Source: Coccinella septempunctata (lineage: Eukaryota; Arthropoda; Insecta; Coleoptera; Coccinellidae). From it: a stretch of 64,000 nt of DNA. Both the position numbers and the translations under genes were made by a program. This document shows, one piece after another, positions 48,118 to 60,500 of this stretch. A model generated the notes under the pieces. The model was not told where the DNA came from, did no database searches, and saw only the letters and a list, made by a program, of their open reading frames with translations. The DNA is taken from assembly GCF_907165205.1 (NCBI RefSeq), contig NC_058190.1, positions 14,578,001-14,642,000 of the forward strand, given 5' to 3'. Position 1 is the first letter of the stretch. Every line of letters begins with the position of its first letter.

Positions 48118-50318
48118 AGAATTCTTCAACCCAAGAACAAGTAATCAGAATGATCACAGTAATCCAAGATGGACGAAGTCAAAGGTATGTTGCAAATTTA
48201 TTGCATATTAATTACTTAAGTGTATTCAGGGCAGTAGTTAGATATAGGAGGACTTGTGTGTATCTAAGAAGACCAGTAACAGACCATTCGAGATGTACTA
48301 CCACAGCACACATCAGAATATTGTTACAACGCAATACTTCTTTGGCGAAGAGTATTCGTACTTCGGCAGATTACAGATTATATAATAACGAATCTTCTTT
48401 GTGAAATAGTTCGCTTTCATTCTTCATTAATTGTTAAAATCTTCAGATCAATGAGTGGACGCCTTCGAATTTGTTATGATATAAGACGGAAGCTGTTTCT
48501 GTCAGATAAAAACTTCCCGATACATCATACAATTCTCTACACAATTAATTTTTGCCTAAAATAGACCGACGTTGGTTCATGCGGTTCCTACGAAGAAGCG
48601 AATTAAAAACAATGGAATTATAAATCGTCTGAACAATCAACGTCTGATGTAGTAACTATCGTATAGTTTTCAGCTATGTGGCAAAAAAGCCTCACGCTCC
48701 GTATGAAATGATGCCAAACTACAATCGCGAAAGCGAGAAAACAACTGCAAACAACGTACTCGGATGCGCAAAAGGGACTATTACTGTCTTATTTATTAAA
48801 CGCATTAATTGCACAACAGGGACTATAAACAAAATTGCAAGTTTAATTGCTTGCAAGTTTCGCTTTGTACTATGCAGGAAGTAATCGGGACTGTCGTCGA
48901 AGTAACATTAACATTTCGTGATCACATCGTACAAGGAGTACTGAAGACTTGCTAAGGTCTAACGAATGGTTAACACATAAAAGCTTTTCGGGCTTCTCTT
49001 CGGAAATAATCGAAATCGAAAATATTCTTAGAAAACTGGAATTGTATACAGTGTAACACTATTTCGGAATTATATTAATTTCAAAGGGTATGCCTTTGCC
49101 TTCACTTTGAATCATTCGAGTGCAAAATAATCAGTCCGAACTAGTTGAATTCTATAATTTTTTCACTGCAATCGCGTCAAATGACAAAGTTTGTTTTTGT
49201 CTCATCGGAGTATTGAAACTGATTCTAAAAATATGGAATCGCTGAAATATTTATTAATAGAATATTTCCATTCCCCTTCTATTTCCTCCCAAGTTTTGAA
49301 GTAGGACTCAATGATGAATACTTTCTGCATCCTTAACAATAATTAATAACTAATTTCGACATATAAAATGGCGTGAGCAAATAGAGAGTATTGTTAGTTG
49401 GTCAAAACACTTGCTTATTTCAACAATAAATGCTTTCACACTATTATATGTCTCCGAATAACTTTGTACATAATTTATTAGACTGAGAAGTCTCCGAATT
49501 TAGTTGTCATTTGAAATCAAGACTGTGAAAAACATTGAAATATTATTTGATTTCTATAACTCTTTCTTCCAATGATTATAGAGTAGAAAGATAGGAAACG
49601 CCCTCATATCTCTAGTACAAAAAACCGACTACATTTTGGTCAGTGAAAATACACTTGACAATGAGATGGCGCTGAAAACGCACTATCAATACAGATTAAC
49701 TTTTTAATAACAGTTTTCTGTTTTTTAATTGATGGGCGCGAAATTCGAATTCTATACCTTGTATTAACTTTCAATATCGACTTTTTTCGATCAGAAAACA
49801 AACATCCTGAGCGACAAAACAAAAGTATGGTTTTGTTAATTTTCATCTAAACATTGTTTGGAATCAATTGATATCAACGAAAAACTCTGTTGAATTAGCT
49901 AAATTTTCATTAGCAATTCATAAAAAATTACAAAAATTGAAATTATGGACAATAAATGAAGCTCCGACTAGGACACAAAAGTATATATTGATCTGCTATA
50001 CGTCAAAGGTGTTATTTCTGTGCAATAGGTTGTTTTGAATTAATAAACTTAGTTGAATTTGTAAAATATACATATATCAGAAATTAATGTGAACCAATAT
50101 TTATTTAATAAACCATCATACACATTTCAGTTACTTACATATGTAGGTATTATCCTTGAGTATAATACTCACAGGTATTATTTTTAGAATTTTCAGAACC
50201 ACACCTAAAAAAAACCTTACAGAGGTGTACAAGACCTGTATAGTTTTTTGGTGCTTTTTTTGTGATTTTCTTATGACACAATATACAAATTGATTAATGA
50301 ATGAACAAAACACCCACA
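48118..50318. other. AT-rich intronic DNA, nothing recognised
   Basis: No exon, RNA gene or repeat ends identified; open frames are short. Confidence 0.35.
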
Positions 50319-50445
50319 GCAAGTTTCATAAAACTTTCCAAACAACAATTCGACAGTCACTCGCTTCCCAATTCGAAATCAATAAAACCTCTGCATTTCT
50401 GAAAATATTGAAAGAGTAGCAATTGAGAATCATTGAATGACTATA
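50319..50445. mobile_element. Partial copy of the GGTTTCATAAAAC MITE
   Basis: AGTTTCATAAAACTTTCC, CGACAGTCACTCGCTTCC-like and AGTAGCAATTGAGAATCATT match the left half and centre of the 20258-20512 element. The right inverted repeat is missing. Confidence 0.6.
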
Positions 50446-53400
50446 AAGGTCCTAATTTCCTCTTAATAGGCCGTTCATGCAAGGGATGCTTTCTACACAT
50501 AACAATTTACGTGGATGAACAGTTCTCAATTGACCTGCGGTAAAATGTTCACTGTACATGGTGTAGTCAGTAGCTGAAGTACGTCATTGTCTTAACGCCC
50601 TGAGAATTTCATCCACTTCAGAGCACTGAAAATTAGAATCAATGAATGACCGATTCACGTGTTACGAATTTTAATACTTACGCTTCCATTTTCCTTCCTT
50701 AGTTGAGTGAAAAACTTAATCTCGGAAAATCCATTTTATTATTTGTTCCACAGTTCTTCACCAATAATTTGTTGTTTTCACCAAGAAATAAGACAAACAA
50801 ATTCAATAATCAGCAACTAGAACGAGCTAGATGAACAAAAAGCGATACGAAAATCAAAACTTTCAAAACCTCTTTGATCAAAATGGAAGTCTGAAATCCC
50901 ACAAAATTTCATATGTTTTTGCAAATGGCACTCAAATCAATATTTTAACCAGTCCTAGCGTCTTAAAAACACGCTTGACACACAGATGGCGCTCAAATCG
51001 CTTTAATCGCCTCGCTTCCCATCTTTCTACTCTACTATCTTTGATTTCTTCAAGATACTTTCTCTTTCACTTATGATCCTTCAATTCATTGAAATTTTTC
51101 AGTGAATGCTGCCTCTTCTGTTACGAGACATTTAGCCTAGCATCCGGAATGTGGAATCGAATCAACGGACTCCATGCAAGAGTGCCGAGATTTCATTATC
51201 GTTGAATATTTTGGAGGGCTTTCCTGTTGACTAATTAGCTCTTGATATTCGGACCGGGAGCAACTGACCCTTATGCACGGCGGGTCCGTAATTTTGGCAA
51301 TCGTAACATCAGCAAGTGGATACAAATTGGTTAATTGAATCATCCACACATTTTCATTAAATTTACCTCGAATCGGGTTTATTTTCAAGTTCAACAGACT
51401 GATGAGATTTCAATATGAAATAAATAACAATTTTATATTAGTATAGATCTGCGACTGAATTGTTGTAAAGGTGGCCGAGCGTATCCGAAAGTCGATGATC
51501 AATTTTCTGCGGTTGTGCTGGACATTGTACAAGAATTTCACGGTAGTTCGCCTTAAGTAACCGGCGATGAAAAAAATATTGAATATTGATTGAGGGAAAC
51601 CTAAAACTGAAACACAAGAAATAAAAACAAAAATTTTGCTTGTAAAAATTCTGCGGTAAAAGAACACTATTTGTCAGAATTTATTCAAAACAATGTTGGC
51701 TAATAAATTATATCGAAACGAAATAACACAATGAATAATTCAATGTTATGTTTCAGAGCCTATATCAGACTCTTTTATCATAGAATAAATGAACTTTTTC
51801 ATCAGAACTATTCCCTTGATTTTCATCAGGATTTTGATTCCGTGAATTCAAGATGTTAGGATGGAAAACCAATAAAAATAATAAAAGACTTCGCTGAACA
51901 TATTTAATCTTGGGACCACAAATTATAATAATAAGTATTGAAGTACTTGTCAGTGATTTGAACAAAAACATTGATGCCAGACTGTCAAATCAATACTCTT
52001 ACTAAGAAGTGGAATTGATGTCTGTGAGTTGTAATAAATAAAGAAGTATACGACATGCAGACAATAGGAAATACTCCTTCTGTCGAAAATGATGTATATT
52101 TTATGAAACATCTTTGGAACGTCACATTTTGAAATAACCATTTCAACCGTTTGCCAAAAAAATATTTGAAATAATTAAAAATGAAAAATAAAAAAAAATT
52201 TAAATTTAAAGCGTTTCGTTTTAATTGCACAAGTTGGCAACATCGACTGAAATATGCGTTGATAATAAAGGCCAAAAATAAACTATCTTGATGAGATAGA
52301 CAAAGATGGCTGTCTATAAAGTCTGCGACAAACGAGGAAGGTCGTAAAATTTTATGGGAATTTTATGGGCTGTTGCCAAATCGTAAACTAGAAACGTAGC
52401 GATTTAAATATTAAAACCTCATATTTGAAGAGTTTCCGAGGTGCATTTGAAAAATTTATGAATGAAACTCGTAATTATTCAGTTTAAACTTGCATATGCT
52501 GTGATAACCCAAATTGAGTAGAATACCCCATTATTGAACTCTGAAAAAGTAGGTACACCTCCGGCCCGGACATACACCTATACAGTTTGAATTCTGCAGC
52601 AATTGAAGTTTTCCACTTAGTGCCTACTGCGAGCAGCTGAATATAATGCTCATTCCTTAATACTCATTACGTAGGCAGCGTTAATATGCAGAAACGAACA
52701 CAATTTTCATAATTATTGAAATGATTAAATTAGCCACACAGTTTCGATTAAATCATGTATTCACAGTCTGAAATATACCTTCCATACGAAATATTCAGGC
52801 CTAGCCTTGGGTGAAATGACGCTCAAGGGAATTATTTCACTTCTCAGTTGGTAGTCCCGACGGAGAACCCCCTTAGAACGTGCGTATACCATTCCTAATC
52901 ACGGAATATGCAATTTACATCTGATTCCGAATAATTACAGAGGCCATATTAATTTTATTTGCCTTGTTCTCTGGCCATGAATTATTCCAAACCCTGAGGT
53001 TCTGTGCCTGCTTTGCCGATAATCATACACATGACAAGCGTGTTTGGAAAACAAATACACGATCCTATAACGATATTCTTTCAACTGTTTATTATTTATT
53101 CGCCAATTCATGCCGCACACTTTGGGAATTTTTTTAGTGAATCCTGTAAAAAAAATTAGGAAAGCATTGAGTTCCTCAAAACCACACCAGCCAAATCACC
53201 CAAGAAATCTTGGCTCCCCAGAAAAACTTTCCTCATTTTGAGGTTTTTCGAAGAATACAGATACAGAACTGGTAATGTTGAAAACTCAGTATATCGCTGA
53301 GTGTATAACGCTTGAACTGTTAACTACAAAGCCTGCGATTTCTATGCTGAATACCATAAAACAATGATTTACGCACATATGAAACAATAGGTTCAGTCGA

Positions 53401-53589
53401 AAACTTAGCTCTTGAACCTCGTTTTCGCTTAAATGATTTAAAATGAATTAAAGGAGATGAGTAAGACTAGAGTAGGAGTAGGAGTAAATATATTTATGTT
53501 AGTACAGAGAATTGTCAAAATTCGAATTTGATTCAAAGAAAAAAGGCACATTGAATGAATACTTAAATCAGTAAAAAAGGAAACGTAGT
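50446..53589. other. Intronic DNA, nothing firm
   Basis: A more GC-balanced block at 51130-51330 has a 85-codon - strand open frame (51137-51394) without recognised domain or clear splice sites. Other frames are short. Confidence 0.3.
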
Positions 53590-54200
53590 GCTCTATTCTC
53601 ATCTTTATTCAACAATATGACGTCAGGTCTATTATGTGTAATTTTCCAGTTTGTGAGAACCGTGCGATCCTAGTAAAGCTTGTGAAGATCATTTTCGTAA
53701 TTGTAGTTAGGAACCTTTTTTGGAGTTGTTATTTTATAGCCAATTCTTGGTGTGAAATCTTGGCAATAGCATCATGTCTATCCTTGTACATCATGCCTGC
53801 AAACTGGCATCCCTCCGTGAATGTTGGATGGTTCATGTGTCACACAGTCTGTAGCTATCGTCCGCCACTGTGCTGTCCTTGGCGACATGGTTCATATAGT
53901 TATATATATGTATATAGTTGGAATCACTTGATCTTGAATTCTCGGGAAACAAACTTCCGGAAGTCAACCAGTCGGCATAATGGTGGTGTCTCCCTTGTAA
54001 AGGTTTGCCAATCAGTTACTGCATTTTGCTTTCTGCAGAGTGTTCCATGATTTCTTTATGATCCTGTTGCAGCTGTAACGGAGTAGAATTATTAGCATCA
54101 CAAACTACTCGATGAAGTTCTGAAGAAGCAGCCCTGCTCAGGAAATACTCTTGAAATCCTTCAATTTCCTGAGACATACGGTTGGACAAATCAACAAATC
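53590..54200 (-). pseudogene. LINE polyprotein C-terminal relic
   Basis: On the - strand, frames give SLFPRIQDQVIPT, then YRLCDT, MMYKDRHDAIAKISHQELA, and LYxDRTVLTNWKITHNRPDV with a stop within (Tyr, stop, Asp-Arg). This order (QDQV, Cys-rich turn, KDRHD, HQELA, RTVLT, NRPD) is that of the region after the reverse transcriptase domain in a widespread animal LINE group. Several stops and frameshifts make it inactive. The catalytic domain is not present nearby. Confidence 0.6.
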
Positions 54201-55566
54201 TTCAACCCCCAATATGTCGTGGTAGGACTATTCGTTCTATTTCGTTCTATTGAGCTTTCAGGGTGATGTTTACTCAACATTTTTTATTTGTCCCTGTAGG
54301 ACAGGTAAATCGACGGTGGTCCAAGAAATGATACTGAATGAATAGCTCACTGCAAGCGTAGGTAGTAATCGTCTTGATCAGATTCTTTCTGTTTAGACCT
54401 GTTTCCATTATTCATCTCAATCTTCGAGTAACCTGTTTGATTCCTAGATACTTCTACGTATCTCCCTCCTTCAATGTTTCGTTTCATGTACCTTCCTTAG
54501 TTTGTACCGTCTGATATTTACTATAATTACCACTCAAGTATAACTATAACACTCCTGAAAAAGAAATACAATAAAATTGTTGTTAATGCAGTGTTATACA
54601 AACATTGCTCGAAAAGATGTTTAGAACCAAACGTACTCTGTGTTCTCATAAAAAAGTTACCACTTTTTAAGAAGAAAATTAAGCTGGAATAGGAAAAGGA
54701 AATAATGGAAATTCCAGTTGATACTAATAGTTAGTATATGGGAAGAAGGTACCCATTGGGTGCTCGAAGATCGAAACAAAGCAAATGACCGTGGATATCT
54801 ACGAATTCGGGTGAACGATTTATGTTTCTGGTCAATTTCTCTCGCTCGATCCATCTGATGAAAGAATTTCGAGCGAAATGTGGGTATGTTCCATGTGGAT
54901 GGAACGATGACAAAAACATGTAACGAATGGATTATGCTTTCGACGATTCACGTTCTGGGAAATTTTTGTTGTACGACAGGATGTGTAGCGCCAGCTTTTA
55001 TATAACGTATTGAGATGGTTCCATCTTACACTGTTCGAATAGCAAATCATTGGAGCTTGAAATTCTCTGTATTTGAAAACCATATTTCGCTGATTTGAAA
55101 AATTGATTCGGAGGAACATCTCCGAACAGGGTCAATTATTATTTAATGATACTACGTCCTTTGTATCCTCGATCAGGGTTTGCTCAATCTTTCATTGCAA
55201 CCATTTCTTCAAGTTGTGGCTGGATTAAACTTCATCGAACCTAACTGATCAGATTCTTCTGAAGAATATTTTAATAGCTCCTTAAAAGTCGGTTTGAGCT
55301 TTCCCAACATCCCCAGCCTTACTACTTATATGTTCTGCAGAAAAATTGGAAAGGTTTTAAGCTGTCTTTAATAATATAATAATAATAAAACTTCATTTCC
55401 CATATTATCAAGAATACAATGCTTATTCATAGTATTACTACAACTCTACAACATCAAAATTTCCTTTTTAAATAACAGGTTGAAAGATTTTTAATAACAA
55501 TAATGTAATGATGTATATACATATGATCTATCTATACAATTTCTATCGGACAATGAATTGATAACA
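54201..55566. other. Intronic DNA, nothing recognised
   Basis: Short - strand open frames at 54657-55119 overlap each other and have no recognisable domain. A TAATAA-rich patch lies at 55375. Confidence 0.35.
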
Positions 55567-55835
55567 TCTATATTAATAAAAGAGGATCTATGGTTTACTT
55601 CAAAATGCTTTATTGTTCAAACGATCGCACCAAATTGGACAATTCTTTTTTTGTTGTGTTTATTATTGTTAGGGCAAGGTTCATATAACAAAATATTCCC
55701 AAAAAAAATTGTACAGAACAGAAAAAAAGGCATTCCTTTTTCTTACGACCAATCGAGCAATCACGATGAGTTAGTTATCATTATATACCCTAGAAATAAT
55801 TTAAATGGCAAAACTAGGTTTGCCGGGTCAGCTAG
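55567..55835 (+). mobile_element. 269-bp non-autonomous Helitron
   Basis: The 5' end TCTATATTAATAAAAGAG follows A, and the 3' end GGGTCAGCTAG precedes T, giving the A/T host junction and TC...CTAG ends of Helitrons. A hairpin (GGCAAA, loop, TTTGCC) lies at about 55807-55824, about 11 bases before CTAG, where the rolling-circle stop signal is expected. No Rep/helicase is encoded, so mobilisation in trans is implied. Confidence 0.8.
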
Positions 55836-55994
55836 TTTGGAATAAAGTACAATTATTCACGAGTACTATTAGTTTTCCCTCTATAACCATTAATTATGTT
55901 ATTTTGAGTCTATTGCATCCATACCGAGGTGCTCTCTTGTTTTCTTTTTTTCTACTTTCCTTTTCCGTGGTTATCGAACTTGGCGGTTAAAATT

Positions 55995-56235
55995 GCTAGT
56001 CATGAAGGAATTCCGAGAGAGGCTGAAACGTTTATACACAAACTGTAGGACTGCGGTCAAGTGGTATTGTTTGAGAGTCATGGATGGGTGTAGGATTTTG
56101 CAGAGTGAGTGAGACTAAGGTTCAGTCTTGGTTGGACAGGTGTACTCATGAGGAACAATAATCCCGAAACCGGTCTACAGTTTGTGTATACATGTTTCAG
56201 CCTCTATGGGAATTACTTCGCTAATTCATGACTGG
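55995..56235. mobile_element. Short inverted-repeat element with GAAACCGGTCT core, copy 2
   Basis: GCTAGTCATGAAGGAATTCC and GAGGCTGAAACGTTTATACA on the left pair with TGTATACATGTTTCAGCCTC and CATGACTGGC on the right. AATAATCCCGAAACCGGTCT lies just inside the right arm. It is non-coding. Confidence 0.7.
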
Positions 56236-56359
56236 CACACATTAATGGAACGACAATTCTTCGAACTATTGTCTCCATATTAAATATTTCAGTTGAATTT
56301 CTCGATATTTTATAATTGTTTGTTTGTATTGTGAGGTTGAGTGGAGTAGTACTAGAGCC

Positions 56360-56383
56360 TCAGCCGCCCTAAGGGGCGGCTGA
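56360..56383. repeat. GC-rich perfect hairpin in AT-rich DNA
   Basis: A 10-bp stem (TCAGCCGCCC pairing with GGGCGGCTGA) and a 4-base loop TAAG. A TTATTATTATTTTT tract follows at about 56403, so it may be the tail hairpin of a retroelement or MITE. No transcript is known. Confidence 0.6.
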
Positions 56384-56399
56384 TCAGAAATGAATGACA

Positions 56400-58690
56400 A
56401 TTTATTATTATTTTTTTTTTAAAGACGAATCTTTTGCACTCAAAATAGTTCACGGACAGTTAAACTGCCTGATAAGAATATTCTGTTTCATCTAACCTCT
56501 CAACATCGATCAACTGAGCTGTTCGATGTCGAGACTGAAAGAAAAGCCAGCGCTTACTAGCTCTCTTGAAAAGTTGTTGAGGAATTATTGTCTGTATTTC
56601 CTTCGGAAACCTATTTTATGTCCTCGGAAAAAATAACACGATGGATCTCTGACCAACAATTCTGTGCATTCTTGGTACCTTATAGAACAGTTTTATTGTT
56701 CCGTAGCCATAGGATACCAGATCTCGATTACTCCTAGATTTTCAGTGGTGCAGTAGAATATTTCTATCATTCATATCATCAAACTATCATTTTTTCAACC
56801 GATTCCATCTTTAGAACCTACAGGAGCTGGCGACAAAAATCAGCAAGAGTTTTGTTGTCATAATTAAATATAATTTAGTGCTGAGGGTGAAAATGAGTCA
56901 GCATCCACTCGCAATGTCAGGTAGTAAAACATCTGGCTATATTTTCAAATAATATATGATTACTGAGCAGAGTATGCATTTTCAGCCATCACAAAATTAA
57001 TGTGTTTGTGTGATTTGCACACTTTTCAAGTTTCTTGTACTATAAACTAGTTAACTGTCAATTTTCAATTACTTATTACAAAACACTCGAACAGCATGTT
57101 GTAGTATTTTTTGTGTCACTTAGCTTTTTCTGCACGATAAAACCTCCTTTTGTAAAAATTATCCATTCTTCGATTTCTTCGTGAATTTCTTGAGATCTTC
57201 AATTTTATAATTGAGTCATATTCAATTATGTGCCCTCACAAAACTCTTTCCTATTTTTGTTGCCAGCTCTCCGATCTCCCCAATCCTCCTACGATTTTGT
57301 AATATAATTGTTTTCATCATTCTTCCATTCTCGAAGATGGACGATGACTACAGTTTTCGCATTGCATAAGTAATAGTTTCCTTCTAGTTAGTCATTATTA
57401 AAACCAAATTAAGGATGAAGAATTCTCAGTTGTGGGATTTGTTGAAATATACGTATAATGTGTTAGCTTCTATTCCGAACAAAACACTAATCGAGATATA
57501 TCGTGATCTAAACTATCCTTCCAATATCATTTAGATATTACATAATAATCCGAGACGATTACAGAAGTAGGCCTGAAAAAGGTGACTAATATTCACATCT
57601 TCATGGAGGTCCAAGGGATCAGAATAATTATATTATTATTGGTATAGATGTTGCTGTAATGATTCAGGAATTTTCACGAGGGTTGAAAAATATCTCTTAT
57701 TTCTAAATGTTACCCTAGAAATTTAGTCTCTGCTATATGGTTAAATTTTCGTCAATGATGATTGAAGTTATTCACTCATTTCTCATTCCGCTGAACCATT
57801 GAAATCATATCAATTCAGTTTGAATTAAGACCTTCTAGAAAAATTGTGGATGGATTGAGATGATCTCATGAATTTGATTTATAGGGCATAATCCGATTTA
57901 TTCATAACGCTAATTCCCTTCGTTCATACAATAAGGATATTTGCGTTGATAAAAGAATTTCCCCACAGACGTCCTATCGTAAATAACTCATTCAAATAAA
58001 TTTCAATAAATTAAAAACATGAAAAAATATGCTTGAACATGTCTCCTCATGTGAGAAGAGAGAAAACCCCAATGTGGTAAATTCGATTCTTCATCTTCAC
58101 AACTACTCCAAGTTACTTTACCCCCAATTATCAGCCCCCATCGTTCCAAAACACGAAGCAGCCCTTTTTCCACGTCTTCAGGCGTGACGATTACTTCTGT
58201 GGCCCCCTTTGAATTTGCCACACCCGCACATAATTTGATGTAGTATCTCATCTGGAGATAATTAGGGCGCCCTGCCACATGCTTTTAACCGGTGAAGTGT
58301 GAGGTATGTTTGGTGGTTCGTTGCGGCTTAAGATCTTATGATCCATCGTATTCCCTGTTGTCGTCGAGTAGCTCTGGGACCGTGCTTCAGGGAGAACAGG
58401 GAGCCGTGTTGACATATACATATCTATCTATAGTTATTCGAAATTTGTTGGAGCACCCTTTCTGATTCAGCATATAATTTGAGCAGAATAATTGCTACAC
58501 ATGTTTGAATTTGTTTTTTTTTTCTGCCTTCAATCTTCCATACAAAAATGGATCCCTTTTCCCCTCGCACACTTGAAGGAGATCGACTTTGTTAATACTA
58601 TGGTTATTGCGGGGAGAAAAATGAAGAAAATTGGGCACTATTTCAACTCCGCGTTTGTAGAGAATTTTTCTGGGAGGGTTTTGGTTAGGT
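56400..58690. other. Intronic DNA, nothing firm
   Basis: Bases 56440-56800 have a texture reminiscent of degraded LINE sequence, but no motif was secured. One unexplained frame at 58003-58278 is listed separately. Bases 58300-58410 are GC-richer. Confidence 0.3.
58003..58278 (-). CDS. Unrecognised 91-codon open frame
   Basis: It contains EVIVTPEDVEKGLLRVLERW and LIIGGKVTWSSCEDEESNLP, which read like real protein (charged, low in Phe/Ile, GC-richer than the flanks). No family is recognised. It could be an exon, a gene relic or part of an unrecognised transposon. Splice sites are not convincing. Confidence 0.2.
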   Translation of the reverse strand: MAGRPNYLQMRYYIKLCAGVANSKGATEVIVTPEDVEKGLLRVLERWGLIIGGKVTWSSCEDEESNLPHWGFLSSHMRRHVQAYFFMFLIY

Positions 58691-58696
58691 CTCGTA

Positions 58697-59314
58697 TTGT
58701 TTGGATTCAAAAACCAGCTTGGTATTTGGCGTTGCAATCGAGATCTAGCTAGATTCTGCCTCTACCATTGTGACCGACGTTCCCTTGTATACAGACGTCC
58801 ACATGAAAGATATGCTCTGTGCAATTTCCTGAATACTACTGGTTTCAGGGGAGGATCGATTATGGTATGGGGTGGAATATCTTTGACTGCTCGCACAGAC
58901 CTAGTGGTCGTTGATAATGGAGCTATGAATGCTGATAAGTATATAAGGAACATTCTTGAAGAGCATGCAGTGCCATTTGCCCCATACATTGGTGAAAATT
59001 TCATTTTTATGGACGATAATGCCAGACCCCATCGTACGCGCATCGTTCAGGAGTACCTTGAAGAGTTTGAAGTCTCTCGAATGGAATGGCCAGCAAGAAG
59101 TCCAGATCTCAATCCGATTGAGCAGATTTGGGACAACCTCAATAGAAGGCTGAGAAGTTCAGAAAATCATCCAGCTACTCTTAATGACTTAGGAATCCAA
59201 CTCGGAGAAATCTGGGAAGGATTAGATCAGAACATTTTAAGATCACTCATTTTGAGTATGGACCGTCGTTTCGGAGCTGTAATTAACGCAAGGGGTGGAA
59301 ATACCAAGTATTAA
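58697..59314 (+). pseudogene. Tc1-like transposase, C-terminal catalytic half
   Basis: An intact 205-codon frame. RDLARFCLYHCDRRSLVYRR holds the first Asp (usually DESRF, here DLARF). GGSIMVWGGISLTARTDLVV follows, FMDDNARPHRTR has the second Asp, and SPDLNPIEQIWD the Glu, 34 residues on (DD34E). The N-terminal DNA-binding domain is missing and the first 15 or so residues are unrelated. The clean frame suggests a relatively recent insertion, but the protein is incomplete and would not transpose. Confidence 0.85.
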
Positions 59315-59528
59315 ATCACTTATCAGCATTTCAGTATTTTTAAAAATGTTCATTTCTCTTCTTTCACATAAGATTCGGTGACATCCTGAATTTTTCTTCC
59401 ATTTAATGTGTCTTGTTTCGTTCAAAACCTTCCCGAGAGAACATAAAAAAAAGTTATAAAGTCAATGTAGAGTTAACTTTTATTAAAATTGAGATTTTCA
59501 GAATGTGCGTTAATTTTTTTGCGCAGTG
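58697..59528 (+). mobile_element. Tc1-like transposon, 5' truncated, with 3' inverted repeat
   Basis: The transposase C-terminal half is followed by about 210 bases of non-coding DNA and the 3' terminus TTAATTTTTTTGCGCAGTG, abutting TA at 59529-59530. The left inverted repeat (CACTGCGCAAAAAAATTAA) is not found upstream; homology begins near 58740. Confidence 0.75.
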
Positions 59529-59530
59529 TA

Positions 59531-60500
59531 TATTGATAAATAAATAAATATATCTCTTTATTCTAAAATAATTAGAATTATAATGAAATGGCGTTATCGC
59601 AAAAACATACCTTAAAACTAGAGTACCTCTTTCTGAAACCAAGAAATCATCTAGATTATATGGTTCCTTTATTAGGTATTCTTTGACTTCCTTTCCAAAA
59701 CTCCTTTCAAATCTGAGCAACTTTAATTGATTTGGGAGACTGTTATAGAATTTTATACACCTATATAATAAGTATACTTCTTATGAATGAGTGAATGTGC
59801 CGGATAATTAATATTTATCCATCTCTTGCCATAATTGTGACTGCTTTTGTGTTGAAAAATGTTTATTGTATTTGAAAAGAAATAGGAGACATTCATAGAT
59901 GTACAATGCATATATGAGAAAAATATTATTTTGCCTGAAAATTCCCCTACAATTAAATATCTATGAACTTCATTTTGTTTATACAGCGTATTAATCTCTT
60001 TTGTACCTATAATAAAAATTTTATTTTCAATTTTTATTTTTGAATCAATGCATAAGCCCCCCAAAACACAATGCCGCATCTAATAACAGATTCGAAACAT
60101 GTATGGTAGAATCAATAGACGACTTGATGTCTACAAATTTTGAAACATTCTTGATAGCAAACGATTTAGTGCTCACTTTACGGCAGAGATAGTCAATATG
60201 AGTTCCCCAATCAAGAAATTCATCTATTATTATACCTAAGAATTTATGGTTGTTTTCTAGTTTGGTTTGTGTCCCATCTACAATCACATACTCAGGCAAA
60301 TCAACCCTTGCTCTCTGTCCGAAATGAAACGATGGTTGTTTTTTCGGTGTTCAGAACCAACCGATATTCCTCTTTCAAAACAATTCTACAACTACAATTC
60401 TTTCCCCAGACTGTCGCACCAGACTCGAGACGAGACTTAGGTTTTCACAAATTACCCCAAAGAATTATTCAGATAGTCCCGAATGTATTGAACAGCTAAA
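59531..60500 (-). pseudogene. LINE reverse transcriptase C-terminal relic
   Basis: The - strand carries FLGIIIDEFLDWGTHIDYLC (the RT thumb motif, LGI-D-L-W--HI), then CFGGLMH (usually YG--WG). Further on come IKFYNSLPNQLKLLRFERSF and KEVKEYLIKEPYNLDDFL, the usual C-terminal end of CR1-type elements. Frameshifts separate the pieces. The AAATAAATA-rich 3' tail abuts the Tc1 terminus at 59530. The YADD region is lost. Confidence 0.7.

Noticed and set aside
51137..51394. 85-codon - strand frame with Cys and Pro residues that could be an exon
   Set aside because: No convincing acceptor and donor pair and no family recognised.
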